Assembly: GCA_036874045.1 (NCBI GenBank)
Contig: CM072341.1
Span: forward strand, 4,476,501 to 4,540,500
Direction: 5' to 3'
Source of the DNA: Cymodocea nodosa
Taxonomy: Eukaryota > Streptophyta > Magnoliopsida > Alismatales > Cymodoceaceae
DNA length: 64,000 nt
Position 1 is the stretch's first letter, and every line of letters starts with the position of its first letter. Below, piece by piece: positions 21,125 to 33,100 of the stretch. Under the pieces are notes generated by a model, which was given only the letters and a program-made list of their open reading frames with translations, made no database searches and was not told the origin of the DNA. Both the position numbers and the translations under genes were made by a program.

Positions 21125-22480
21125 TGTTAAGATCGTATGGCTCTCCAGAGGAGGGGTGAATGGTGATCTATGTGTAATTTTAGGTTCTTTTTATTTTCAA
21201 CAAGTTGATTCGATTAATCTGTGAGCTTGAATAATAAATATGCATGCAAAATAATAAAGAATAATGAACACAAGGAAATTTTAGGTGGTTCATCAACTTG
21301 GCTAGTCCACCCCTAAGGTTCACTTGGACTTCACTAAGTATTTAACTACTTATAACACTTGCTTTCAGATTGAAGCAAGAACCAACACTTGAGCTTTCAA
21401 GTAGAAGCTCAACAACTAACCTTTCTTGAGCTTCCAGGTCTAAGCTCTTAACCAACAATGAGTTTTTAGGTATAAACTCACGAACCAACGGCTTTAAGCT
21501 TTGAATCAGAACTTGAGCACAAGGAGCTTTTGTGTTTCAGTATGCTTGAGAGTGTATCACTTCTATATTTGCAAATTGAGTATATTGCTAGAATTTTTGA
21601 GTAGCTCACAATATTTGATAATTGTTGTTTTTATCTTCCCTTTACTGATTATATTTATACTAAGAGGTATAACGATCATATTCACTTCTAACGAGTATTT
21701 TCTGTTGTATTTGTTGTGTAGTCAATCTCAAAAATAGCAAGTTACCATTCTGTATACTGTCCAACTTATAACATTTCGATTCTTTTTGATTTTCGAATAG
21801 TTAACTATTGTAACCTTCCAAAAATCCAAATGACTGTTCTATAACTTTCTGATGGATAAATGCTTCCTTTAACTTTGTCACGTGAGATTTTAAGTTATGC
21901 ATGTGAGGTGTCTTAAGTTTGGATGCTTAACAAATGTAACTCATTGAAAAGTCTCTTCTTTCAGATAGTTAGTTACAATAGCCTTCTATTTTTCCCTTTA
22001 AGCTTTCGACTACTGTCTTCTTATTTTGACACGTGCATAATAGGATGACTTAAGTTTCAGATAGTTCATTCTGTAACCTTCCAAAAATTTTCTATTTTTT
22101 GGATAGTTAGCTTTCCCAACTTTTCGTAAAGTTTTCTAAGCTTCTGACTAGATTTCTACACGTGTGAAATTAAATGACTTAAGTTTCAGACAATTAGCCT
22201 TTCTAACTTTCCAATTTCCTTGAACTTCCAGATAGATAAGCCTGGTAACCTTTTAACTTCCCGAATGTGTTGTTGGTGCTTATTAAACTAACTCTTCGGA
22301 TACTTAAGTTTGTAACTTACCAAAGAATCTTGTTTTTCTCTAGCAATAACTTCTGAATTAATTGTATCTATTTATCTACCTTCTGATCTTCAATTTGCTG
22401 AACTATCTTGTGACACCTGTGAAATATAATTTGTTTCCTCACACAAGTTTTTACATTATCAAAATACAAGGGTTCTAACA
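21125..22480 (-). repeat. D 5' LTR (1356 bp)
   Basis: On the minus strand it begins TGTTAGAACCCTTG and ends ...CGATCTTAACA. It contains multiple GATAGTTA/TCCGAAA-type motifs, TATAAATA near 21651-21660 (minus) and a four-member stem-loop array at 21358-21480. The 17 bp from 22481 to 22497 are pre-insertion host DNA before A4. Confidence 0.85.
21358..21480 (-). other. Array of four stem-loops with 8-nt loops in LTR D
   Basis: Perfect stems at 21358-21379 (7 bp), 21389-21412 (8 bp), 21428-21447 (6 bp) and 21459-21480 (7 bp), each enclosing exactly 8 nt. Plus-strand loops TCAGATTG, TCAAGTAG, CCAGGTCT and TTAGGTAT share a YYARRT core. Stems include CTTGCTT, TTGAGCTT, GAGCTT and TGAGTTT, each with its own complement. 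Spacers often contain ACCAAC. Confidence 0.72.
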
Positions 22481-22497
22481 TAATTATCAAAACTTTT

Positions 22498-24238
22498 TGT
22501 AGGATCATATGGCTACACAAGAGGGGGGTGAATTGTGTATTTTTAATATTTTCTGAAATATAATTGAAACTTTAAAACACAAAAACAAGTCGAGACATTG
22601 TTTTCATAAAATCATTTTTATTCAAGGTTTCAATTACAATATACAATTCAATTCTCCTCAAAAATTGTAGATGCAATTATATTTTGATACCATGTATCAT
22701 CTAAACAATTTCATAACTACAAACAGAGAAAACTAATTTACAGAATTTAAAACTTTTCTCCCTATTTGAGATCTTTCTTCTTCTTCTTTTTCTTCTTCAG
22801 CAATTCTTCAGTGACGAATATCGTGTCTTTTCATGCTTTACCGAATTTGCTTTCTTCTGATACTTTAAATCTTAAGTGACGAAACTCTTATCTTTTTATG
22901 CTTCACTGAATTTTCTTCCACTTGAGAGATTTTTCCCAAAGTGGTGTTTTTGATCCCTAAAAAAGATTTTTCTTTTGGTGTGCAGGGACGATTTGATCCT
23001 TGAAAAGATTTTTTGTTTTGTGTGCAAGGATAAATTGATCAACAAGAACTATATGCCTCTTTTATACTATATCTTTATTTCATGCATATCCTTCACGTTT
23101 AACCACTACCAGTTTTCCACTTCTCCACATCTTTTCTTTTTCCTTCATCGAAACACACACATTCTAACCCACGTTTATATTTCGAATTTTCTTTAATCAT
23201 CAGTCCTAGATCTCTGAAAAATTTCCTAAAAATAAACTTTCTCATCCAAAAATTTTTCATTAGTGTAACAAGAAGTCATTACTTTAATGTTAACTAAACG
23301 AGTAACACAAGTATATATATATAACTTAACGTTTCTAACTTAACGAGTTCACCATGTGCCATTTCACGTGACAAGTACTGTAACTAACTCAACGAACTAA
23401 GTCTGTGGTGTTATGCTAACTCAACGAACCAGCTTAACCTTTCTTTCGGAAGGTTAAACAATAACTCACTGAAAATAGTATAAGTTTCGGATAGTTACAG
23501 ATGTAAGTCACCGAAAAACTCTTTATATTATAAAACTAGTGAGATACATGTCAAGACCTGAAAACATGGCTTAAGTTACCTTTCGGATAGTTATGACTGT
23601 AAGTCTCCGAAAAAACTTTAATTCACCGATTCAGTAATAAACAAATGTTTTCATAATAAGAATTTTACCACGTGTAAAAATAACAACTTAAGTTTATAAC
23701 GCTAACCTAACACGTTGCCTTAGTGTTCAATATAGCAACTCAACGTGTTTAGTTATGTTAACTTAACGAGTTAAACATGTGCACCTCACGTGATACAATA
23801 CAACATTCGTAACTTATAATTTCACCATGTGTATAACACTAACTTAATGAGTTCGTCTCTTCTTTTACTCACTAACTTAACGAGTTATCACGTGACCTAT
23901 TTTAACCTTTAAGCCTCTAACTTAACGAGTTCTCACGTGACCTCTATACAAACAAAACTCTAACTTAACGAGTTGTCTAAACATGCACTATTCATGATAC
24001 AGAAGATATAACATTAAAACATATCATGCATTTCAATAAAAACACAGTAAGCTAAGTGAGAAATTAATGCAACGAAACGACTAGTTATTAACTTCAGATC
24101 CAATACAGACAAGTATTTATATCAGTAAGCTTTTTCTATATTAATTGATGATTTTAATTTCTTTTCACAAGCAATAGTAATTGAGCAAATATGATTATTT
24201 TCATTCAGCACACATCATCAAAACAAAAATACTCAACA
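22498..24238 (-). repeat. A4 3' LTR (1741 bp)
   Basis: A-family LTR with the GATAGTTA-containing extra block (about 23440-23620) that A1 lacks. Stem-loops at 22953-22989 and 22996-23031 pair TCCCT/AGGGA and ATCCTTG/CAAGGAT around closely similar loops. The PPT at 24241-24252 (AAAAAGGGGGAG on minus) identifies it as the 3' LTR. Confidence 0.9.
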
Positions 24239-24625
24239 ATCTCCCCCTTTTTGATGATGACAAAACCATATTAAATCAATTATGAAATATGTTTAACTCA
24301 ACAAAGCAACTTCGTTGGGTTAACTTTTAATTCAACAAACTTATTTGTTGACTTAAGTTAACTTAAGCTTATTTCTATTGTTTGTGTAAATTTTATCTCT
24401 CAGAACTAAAACTCTCAGATATCAATAATTATATAAGTATTAGTTTTCTAATTATCATCTGTCAGATTACAATAACCATTTAAATAGCATCTCCTTTTAT
24501 AATATATATATGCAATTAAGATCATAATCATCTTTTTATAATATTTCTCTCCCTTTTTGTCATTAATCAAAAAGATAATTACAGAGAATATATATATATA
24601 GAAGAGAATTACAACAACTTTCTAT

Positions 24626-25111
24626 TGCAACGGCCTTTCGAAGACTGTCAACTTTTGTTTTGTCTATAGCAATATCTGATTCTACTTGTTTTGAATATAA
24701 AGGATTAGGGATAGCTAATTCATGCTATTCCTCAAATGCATGTAGTCTTGTACCGTTTATAGGAGTTTGAGGAGTTCTATTTGATGAACCTACACCTTTT
24801 TCCAAATATTTCGCATACTATTCCAAAAATGCAATCTCAGCACATTTCATTCTGTATTCTCTATCAAATTTACTACGAATACCCATGTATGTAATATTTG
24901 CATCAGTATGTTGAAGTTCTTGTCTAACTTCATCTAATATACCCTGAGGAAAGAAGTAATCTCTATAAAGTTCTGCTAACCTTTTGTCCACTAGAAATAT
25001 TTTCTTGAACCAAGTACGTGGAACTTCATCATTCTCTATTTCTTTTCCTTTTGCATCTCTTCTACTTTTGCCTTTTCCTCTGCCACGACCTTTGTAGAAC
25101 TTGGAGACCAT
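24626..25111 (-). pseudogene. N-terminal part of the A-family third ORF in A4
   Basis: The minus-strand ATG at 25111 opens the same Gly/Lys/Arg-rich N-terminus as 11084 in A1. It runs through EVPRTWFKKIFLVDKRLAEL, and here the A1 stop at 11282 is a Gln codon. A TAG lies near 24818. The ORF then joins 3' non-coding sequence where about 1.9 kb has been deleted. A1 has AGAAAG at both deletion edges. Confidence 0.82.
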
Positions 25112-26332
25112 CGTCGCAGGTTGTAACAGCAACAAACGGAAAAGATTTTCTTGACAAAGTTTACAAATAACCTAAGTGCCCGTGTAATAAGTGTTTAAAT
25201 AGGGTTTTTAGGCGTATAACTCAACGTGAAGAGAAGTCGGGTTTAGAAATTAAATAAATATTGAACAAAGTTTATTCAATCAAGGTACCCGAAATATTCA
25301 AGTATAACTCATTGAGTTAACTAACCTAACGAGTAAAATATTGTCTAGAGGCAGTTTTACACGTTACCTTATCTAACATAAAGTCTAGTTAGTACACTTA
25401 AAACAATTTTCGAATGCTTCCAACTGAAACGTTCCGAAAACAACATACAAGCTAAACTTAACATTATCTTGAAAACATTGTAAACTATTTGATCATTTTG
25501 TCCTTTGAATCTAAAATAGTTTATTTGTCTTTGTAAATTATTTCATCAAGATTTTAAGAGGACAGTAATTCAGATTAACTAAGATTTGTATTCTAAATTA
25601 TATTAATCTGTTTTCGACAATGTTAATCCTCCCCCTACAAATATACTTCAAATATATTCAATCAAAATACAAAATATACTTGTAGTGACAATAGATGTTA
25701 AGTATAACTATACTTTTAAATTTTCTTTTCAGAAACTTCCGTTATCCTAACATCATCAAAAATGATTTCCAAAATCAATTCCTACTGTATATGAAACAAA
25801 ACACAACTTTGAACTCAATTCGATTAATTCAAGGAGAATAAAAGAATGTATCTCAAATAAACATTTTCGAATGTACTAATGTTGATTCAATAAATCAGTA
25901 GTCATATTGGTATAAACTATATGCGATTCAAAGATATCTGTAATTAATGAAACAACTTTTTCTTTTCAAAATAGTAGATATTGATAATTTTCTTTAAAAG
26001 TTAGCTTGAAAAGCTTGAATCATACAAGAGCTTTCTAATGTACCCGTGTAATGAGCTTTCAGTCAACAATCCCAGATCTGATCAGGACCTTAGGTTGCCA
26101 GATTTAAAGAATCTTTTTTTAGGACAACAATCCTTACATACCTATCTGCTCAAGTACAAAAGGCTTGTGATCAAACTGATCAATAAACTCTCAAAGATTT
26201 TCACTTTGTAAGCACTTTTCATTTTAAGCACAGTATATATGTATTTCATTAATACAGATGCAATAAAACACAAATCTCATATAATTTTTACTTCTATTAT
26301 TTTACTGAGAATATGAATCAATTTCAATAAGC
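25112..26332 (-). other. A4 copy of the pol-ORF3 spacer
   Basis: Non-coding. Aligns by eye with A1 9850-11083, including TTTAAATA at 25194-25201 and the purine tract near 25630 (CTCCCCCTAC on plus). Confidence 0.75.
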
Positions 26333-27405
26333 GAATTTCAAAAATTTCAAAAATTTTGCTAAATTCAAAAATTTTTGAAATTTCTAAATTTTTATAATTT
26401 CAAAAATTTTTCATCAGTGTAACAAGAAGTCATTACTTTAATGTTAACTAAATGAGTAACACAAGTATATATATATAACTTAACGTTTCTAACTTAACAA
26501 GTTCACCATGTGTCATTTCACGTGACAAGTACTGTAGCTAACTCAACGAACTAAGTCTGTGGTGTTATGCTAACTCAACGAACCAGCTTAACCTTTCTTT
26601 CGGAAGGTTAAACGATAACTCACCAAAAACAGTTTAAGTTTCGGATAGTAACAGATGTAAGTCACCAAAAAACTCTTTATATTATAAAACTAGTGAGACA
26701 CGTGTCAAGACTTGAAAACATGGCTTAAGTTACCTTTCGGATAATTATGACTGTAAGTCTCCGAAAAAACTTTAACTCACCGATTCAGTAATAAACAAAT
26801 GTTTTTATATTAAGAATTTTACCACGTGCAAAAATAACAACTTAAGTTTATAACGCTAACCTAACGCGTTACCTTAGTGTTCAATATAGCAACTCAACGT
26901 GTTTAGTTATGTTAACTTAACGAGTTAAACATGTGCACCTCACGTGATACAATACAACATTCGTAACTTATAATTTCACCATATGTATAACACTAACTTA
27001 ATGAGTTCGTCTCTTCTTTTACTCACTATCTTAACGAGTTATCACGTGACCTATTTTAACCTTTAAGCCTTTAACTTAACGAGTTCTCACGTGACCTCCA
27101 TACAAACAAAACTCTAACTTAACGAATTGTCTAAACGTGCACTGTTCATAATACAAAAGATATAACATTAAAACATATCATGCTTTTCAATAAAAACACA
27201 CGTTAACTTAACGTTTAGCTAAATGAGAAATTAATGCAACGAAACGACTAGTTATTAACTTCAGATCCAATATAGACAAGTATTTATATCATTAAGCTTT
27301 TTCTATATTAATTGATGATTTTAATTTCTTTTCACAAGCAATAGTAATTGAGCAAATATGATTATTTTCATTCAGCACACATCATAAAAACAAAAATACT
27401 CAACA
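26333..27405 (-). repeat. A4 truncated 5' LTR with AT-rich filler at the junction
   Basis: 26333-26405 is a scrambled run of AAAAATTT/TTTCAAAA words found in neither parent. From about 26406 the sequence is A-family U3, ending TGTTGAGT (minus) at 27405. The R/U5 part with TATA box and stem-loops is missing. Confidence 0.8.
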
Positions 27406-27487
27406 CTTTTATATGGGAATCATTAATTCACTATTGTGCTTATGCCTAAGTAGAAGAATGTTTGGTGATTAACTATATTTGTATAAA

Positions 27488-27925
27488 TGGTAATCGCAAC
27501 AAACCAACTTTGTTGTATTTACTCAAACACCATGAAGCCAATATAAAAATAAGGTAAACATAATAGACTAACTCCATTGTGTTTACATAAACATCATGAA
27601 GTTGATATAAAAATAAGGTAAACACAATGGACTAACTCTATTGTGTTTACAAATGGTCCATCATGTTTACACGAACACTATGAACCTTATGGTAAACATT
27701 AAAGATAAACACAAATGAACTAACTCTATCATGTTTATGCAAATGATATGAACTCTATGTTTATATAATGGTAAATACAATGAATTGACTTTGTTGTATT
27801 TATACAAATACTATAGACTCTATATATATAAATAAAGGGTAAATACAACAGATTAACTCTATCATATTTATACATATACTACAAGCCTCTACTATTCTCA
27901 AAACACCTAAACACAACAAACTAAT
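27488..27925. repeat. Degenerate 64-80 bp tandem repeat with an internal inverted repeat
   Basis: About six units of GGTAAACACAAT...ACTAACTCTATTGTGTTTAC type separated by CATGAAGTTGATATAAAAATAA-like text. The clearest unit has GTAAACACAAT (27618-27628) and its exact reverse complement ATTGTGTTTAC (27640-27650). Copies drift in length and sequence toward 27900. No coding potential. Confidence 0.7.
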
Positions 27926-30133
27926 TCTATCGTATATAAAGACTTTATATATTTTATTTTATTTTTTTCATATTTCACACAGCACATCCTCCTTTTATCT
28001 CTTTTATTTCAGGTAATTTTTATACTATACATGATTTTCCTACTTAATACGAAATCTTGCTAAATTCATATAGATAATAAAAATTAGCCTATATTTGACA
28101 ACTATTTGATAACAATATGCACAATTTTGTTTTGAACATTATATCTTATATCTTTTCATTGTCCTACTTAGGATTGGTGTTAAGCTAAGAGTAGATTCTC
28201 ACAAAAATTTAAGCTTGGCAACAATGTTTCTATATAATTTTTAACAAAAAATTAATTATTTTGTTAGAAATAAAAATACTAACTAATCCTAGTACGTGAG
28301 GTGTTGACTTTGTGAATCCTCTTCTTTTTATGTATTTTTATCTATAATCAAATTACATAAATTTAAATCCTTTTTCACAATTTCCAACCAAGTAGTATAG
28401 ACTTTACTCTTTTTTAGTTTATTCTACATTAATTAATTCTCCTTTCCTAATTGATGTATTCATCAACCTTTTAAGAATATCACCAAACCACTTAAGCTAA
28501 TTCTTTCTTATCTTATTTTTAATTGATGCAACTCCTATTCAATTTTAATAAATTTATTTTTAACCCAATCTCTTATTATCACTTATCCATTCTATAACTT
28601 TTTATAAATATTCATGCTTCACAAACGAGCATTCTAAATCACAAATCATAAAATATATGGAATGAATAGCAATTCTATGAAATTTTTTCTTTTAATTTTA
28701 AGGATATCCTTCTATCATATAATATTTCAAAAACATTTCTCTATTTCATTCTATTGTAATCTCGTCAATAATATCTTACATAATTTTACCAGTGCTACTT
28801 ATTATAGATTTTAAGAATTTAAAAGTCTTACTTTTACAATATCTCTTGACCTTGTAATTGTACATCTTCATTGTTACAATTTTTATTGAATCCAAAATTT
28901 CATATATTCATTTTTTAATTTACTCAATCAAAATTCCTTAGACTCTAAAGTCTCTCCATAATCCTAATTTAAAACTAATTACTATCTTACTTTGCTAACT
29001 AAAATTATGTTAACAGCAAATAGCATATATAAAGATTTTTTTAAAAAACAATTCCTCAATTATTTCATTCATAATTAATAGATATGAACTTAGAACCTTT
29101 TGTATAACCATGTCTGTTGGAATTTCTCTAGTTCTTTTAGTTTTAACATTTGTAACTTCTTTTTCATGCACATCTTTTAGAATATAAACATATCCTATAA
29201 GTACTTTCTTTTCCAGAACCTACCACAACAGATTCTAGATACTTTATTAAGTTTTTTGAAATTAATGAAAACTGTCCTTTTTCTTAATTCTAAAATTTTC
29301 TATTAGCTAAGTATTGCAAACTACTCAATATAAACCCAAATTAATTTTTTTATAATTTTACTTTTATAGTATTACTAACTTAAGACCACTAATTATTAAT
29401 ATTTTGTATATCTTTTTTTTATTTTTAAATATAGATATTAAAGAATTTTTCTCTATTTGTCTAAACATTATTTTTTAATCTTTAAAATTATAAAAAATTT
29501 AGTTAACCACTTAATCCCTACTCCACCCAAACACTACCCCACAAACTACCAATTCTTCTAAAATGACTATAATTTATATATTTTGTATTGTTACTCAAAT
29601 TTTACACATAAGAGTCTCTTAAGATAGATTCAACAAAAAAATTTACTAAAGCACCTAAACCATCTTCTGTTTCAACTTCTTTTACTAAAATTTACACCCT
29701 CATCTTTTATATACTTGAACTCAAATCTCTAAATTCTCTCAAGCCTAAACCAATTTATATATCTTTCTTTGTTGTGTGGTTAAAATATCATATAAGTTCT
29801 TATAAGCCTGATTTTTAACTTTATTAACAATTTTCTAAACATTGTTCTTTTTGCTAGCTCATACTTATTTAAATTTTCTTTATTTTTATAATTATGATAG
29901 ATTGATAGCATTCTTTCTTTTCTTTTATTTACATCTTCATTCTACCATCAACCTTTTTTTACCTAATAGAGATATCTTACAATACTTAAAATTTTTATAA
30001 CAATCTTTTAATAAAAGTAGTCATTATTCTGTTAGCAAATGGAACAAAAAGTCGCATGAGTTTGGATCGCAACAAAAAAGACAATGGATATGTATCCAAC
30101 GATCGAGCATTTTTCATGCTATCTGGGTTAATG
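27926..30133. other. Gene-free AT-rich region downstream of the taspase gene
   Basis: Apart from the LINE remnant at about 28400-28690, no gene or clear repeat structure was found. The part next to 30133 would include the taspase 3' UTR. Confidence 0.5.
28400..28690 (-). pseudogene. LINE (L1-clade) ORF2 C-terminal remnant
   Basis: The minus-strand reading GVASIKNKIRKN-stop-LKWFGDILKR corresponds to the GVAPI...ENRLRWFGHVxRR motif at the end of plant LINE ORF2 proteins. It also parallels the better preserved piece at 32400-32740. Multiple stops and frameshifts; no poly(A) tail or target duplication located. Confidence 0.5.
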
Positions 30134-33100
30134 TTAGGCGTTGGAGAAATTTATGTAGGCCTCATAATGGTCAGACTTGTCTCTTCCCATGCTTTCGTTT
30201 CTGAGTATTGCTGTCTGCAAGTTACGAGAATTCAAGTCAAGGTAACAAACCATAAAAATTTGAATGGAAACATGCTCAAATTAAACTGGACATATGCTTG
30301 ATATAATTTGTCGTTAACCCTAATGAAATATTGCTGGTCACCTCAGCTTGTAAACGATTTTCATCGGGATGCAGTTATAGTTTCAATAAATAATTTTATG
30401 CCACTTTCACAAATACACAGTAAAAACACGTTTTTTCGCTATTTCCTCTGGAGAAAAAAATACTCTTCCCAGTAATATGCATACATCACAATTTTGTTAT
30501 TTTCGTGCAAGATACTGATGAATTATGATAGAATAATTTACCTTTGGTCGTTCCATAGAGCCGGCAAGATAGCCTATCCCAAAGGACAGGGAGGAATAGG
30601 CAGCGACAAACTCCACCCCTTTCAATAGAGGCACATTTACGTGGGCCTAATAAAGAAACTCGTGTTAGTGTCCTTCAAATAGGCAAATAAAACACCGTAC
30701 AAAAATTTGTTGCAACCTTCTGGACATCAGCCTGCACAAGAAGCAAGCCCCCAATTGTCTCCCCAGATTTCTGAACGCTCTCTTGTGAAATAGAATGAAG
30801 TACCTTTTTACATGCAGAGGCAGGTCCCGCTTGAGACCTAAAAGATTAAGTGATACAAGATTTAACTAGCCGAAAGCATTGTCCAAGCCCCATTGCCGGG
30901 CAATAAAGAAATTGAATCCAGTTCTTGTGGAACTCTACAAAGTTTATTCAATTACTTGGCTTGTTAGTCTCGACCAAAGCTTGCAGCTAGTAGATGAATA
31001 ATGACTTCAGGAAAAAACCCTCTCTTTTTTTTATATTTGAAAATAAGAAAATATATCAGACTGAGCCGTAACAAGGAACTTGTAAAGGCTTTTCAAAACC
31101 AAAAAGAATATGATGAGCTAGTAAGATAAGATGAATGTGATTGCATTCTCAAGAATATTTTTAGTTGGAAAAATGCAGACTGGAAAAAGTACAAGGAAAA
31201 TTTTCAGAAAATTCAAACAGATCAAAAATGTCTTTTAGTTGTACTGTACATTGATGCCGACGTGCAGCATTCACGTGCTGCAAAACCTTTAATGAAATGT
31301 TCTCCAGCACCAGTTGCACAGCAACCAACTAGAAATGGTGCACCAAAGAGGTCACTTGAGGAGGCCCAGCAGCCTGAACCATACATTGCAGCCAAGCCAA
31401 CCCGTCCATCAACCTACAGGAACCCAAAACAATTATTAGCATATTGATTAAAAGTATAAATTACAGAAAAATAATACTTTCTAGGAGATATACTGTGGTC
31501 TTTTAAATGTACTTTGCCACATCATGATACGTCTTATGTTGAAAAAAATAAAAAACCAATACATATACAACACATGCTAAAATTTATATAATAAAAAAGT
31601 TATTACTCACCTTCATAGCAATTCCTCCACTTGATGCTCCAGAAGCTATATGTCCAAGAGAATCAATGCAAATTGCCCCAACAGTATCCATAATGCAGTC
31701 CTCTCCAAAAGCATATTGTGCTTTCTCACCAAATTTATCCATCTCCACAATGCAATGAGATTTTCCACCTACGAAGGGTAATATTGTAACTTGAATGCTT
31801 AAAAGGGAATACTGACAACAACAAAAAACTTGCTTCTTGGTGTGTATGTCCAAATATCAGATGCCATGTTAAACCCTCTAATAGTTATAAAGGGAAAAAT
31901 AAAACATCTTAAGTTTAGGACCTATTGGCACCATAATGGCAAGCATTTGCTGCTGAAAAAAAATAATTCAGTTGTCCAAAATTAGAACAAAAGAAACTAA
32001 GATGAACAAACATTTTCTTTTTAGCTATTATTGCAGAGTCTTCATTATATGACCTAATTAGACCTCCCCATAAAAATACCTTACATTCAGGAATTTTTTA
32101 CTTGCATACCATCAAAAAATTTGATAATTACTTGTATGCTATTCAAAAATTCACATTTTCTTGTATGTTATTAAAATTTTATGATTATTACAAGGATATC
32201 CTTGCAGTTAACATATCAAGGGAATTGATAGGGATACCAAAGGAAAACAAATTTTTTTAATACATACAATTAAATATGAATTTTGAATGACATACGAGTA
32301 AATACAATATTTTTTGATGACATAAACAATAATAATTCATGTCATAATATCTTTATATGGAATTAGTTACATGAATTTTTCCAATATTTCTATCAATAGT
32401 AGACTCTTTGATTAAATTACATAAATTTAAATTTTTTCTCATAATTCCTAACCAAGCAATTTTAGACTTTTCTCCTCTAATTAGTATATCCTTTGTTCTC
32501 TTAAGGATATGTTTAAACCACTTAAGTTAATTTTCTATTATCTTATTTTGAATTGGTGCAACTCCTACCCTACTCCTAATAAAATCATTTTTAACTTATT
32601 CCTTATAATATTACCATTCATCTAAGCATTCGCATCTGTGCAATACTAACTTTTTCTAAATATTCATGCTTTATAGTCTAATATTCTGAATTATAAAGTA
32701 TAATTGGATGAATAAAAAAAAATTTAATTTTTTTCCTTTTTATTTTAAGTTTATTTCCCATCATATAATACTCAAAAAAATTATATTTTATTCAACGACA
32801 TGCAAATAAAAAAATCCTATATTTAAATACTAAACAATGAAACAAACCAATAATTTGTAATCATAAATATGTTTCTTCCATTCCCATGTGATTCTTTGGA
32901 AACTGAAATACCTTGAGGCATATCACTTGATGGAGTATCCAAAGTAAGTCCCACGCTAGAAGATTCACTCTTGTCCCTAGCAGAAGCAAGCATACGTGTA
33001 TATTTTAACCATTGTCCTTTTGTCCTTTCTGTTACCAATAACTACCAAATATGTACCAAGGCAGCCAATTAAGGAGAGAAATACAATAACTAATTTAGAG

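Larger units (their letters stand above)
22498..27405 (-). mobile_element. Internally deleted A-family copia element A4
   Basis: Flanked by CTTTT at 22493-22497 and 27406-27410, so both outer ends are original. It keeps the 3' LTR (22498-24238), a PPT, part of the third ORF (24626-25111) and the upstream spacer. Gag, pol and the inner part of the 5' LTR are gone, replaced by AT-rich filler at about 26333-26405. It cannot encode any replication protein. Confidence 0.9.

Noticed and set aside
27488..27925. CRISPR-like array
   Set aside because: Units are degenerate, contiguous and without unique spacers; the DNA is plant nuclear.
30056..30301. Plus-strand 81-codon frame
   Set aside because: Antisense shadow of the last taspase exon and its 3' UTR.
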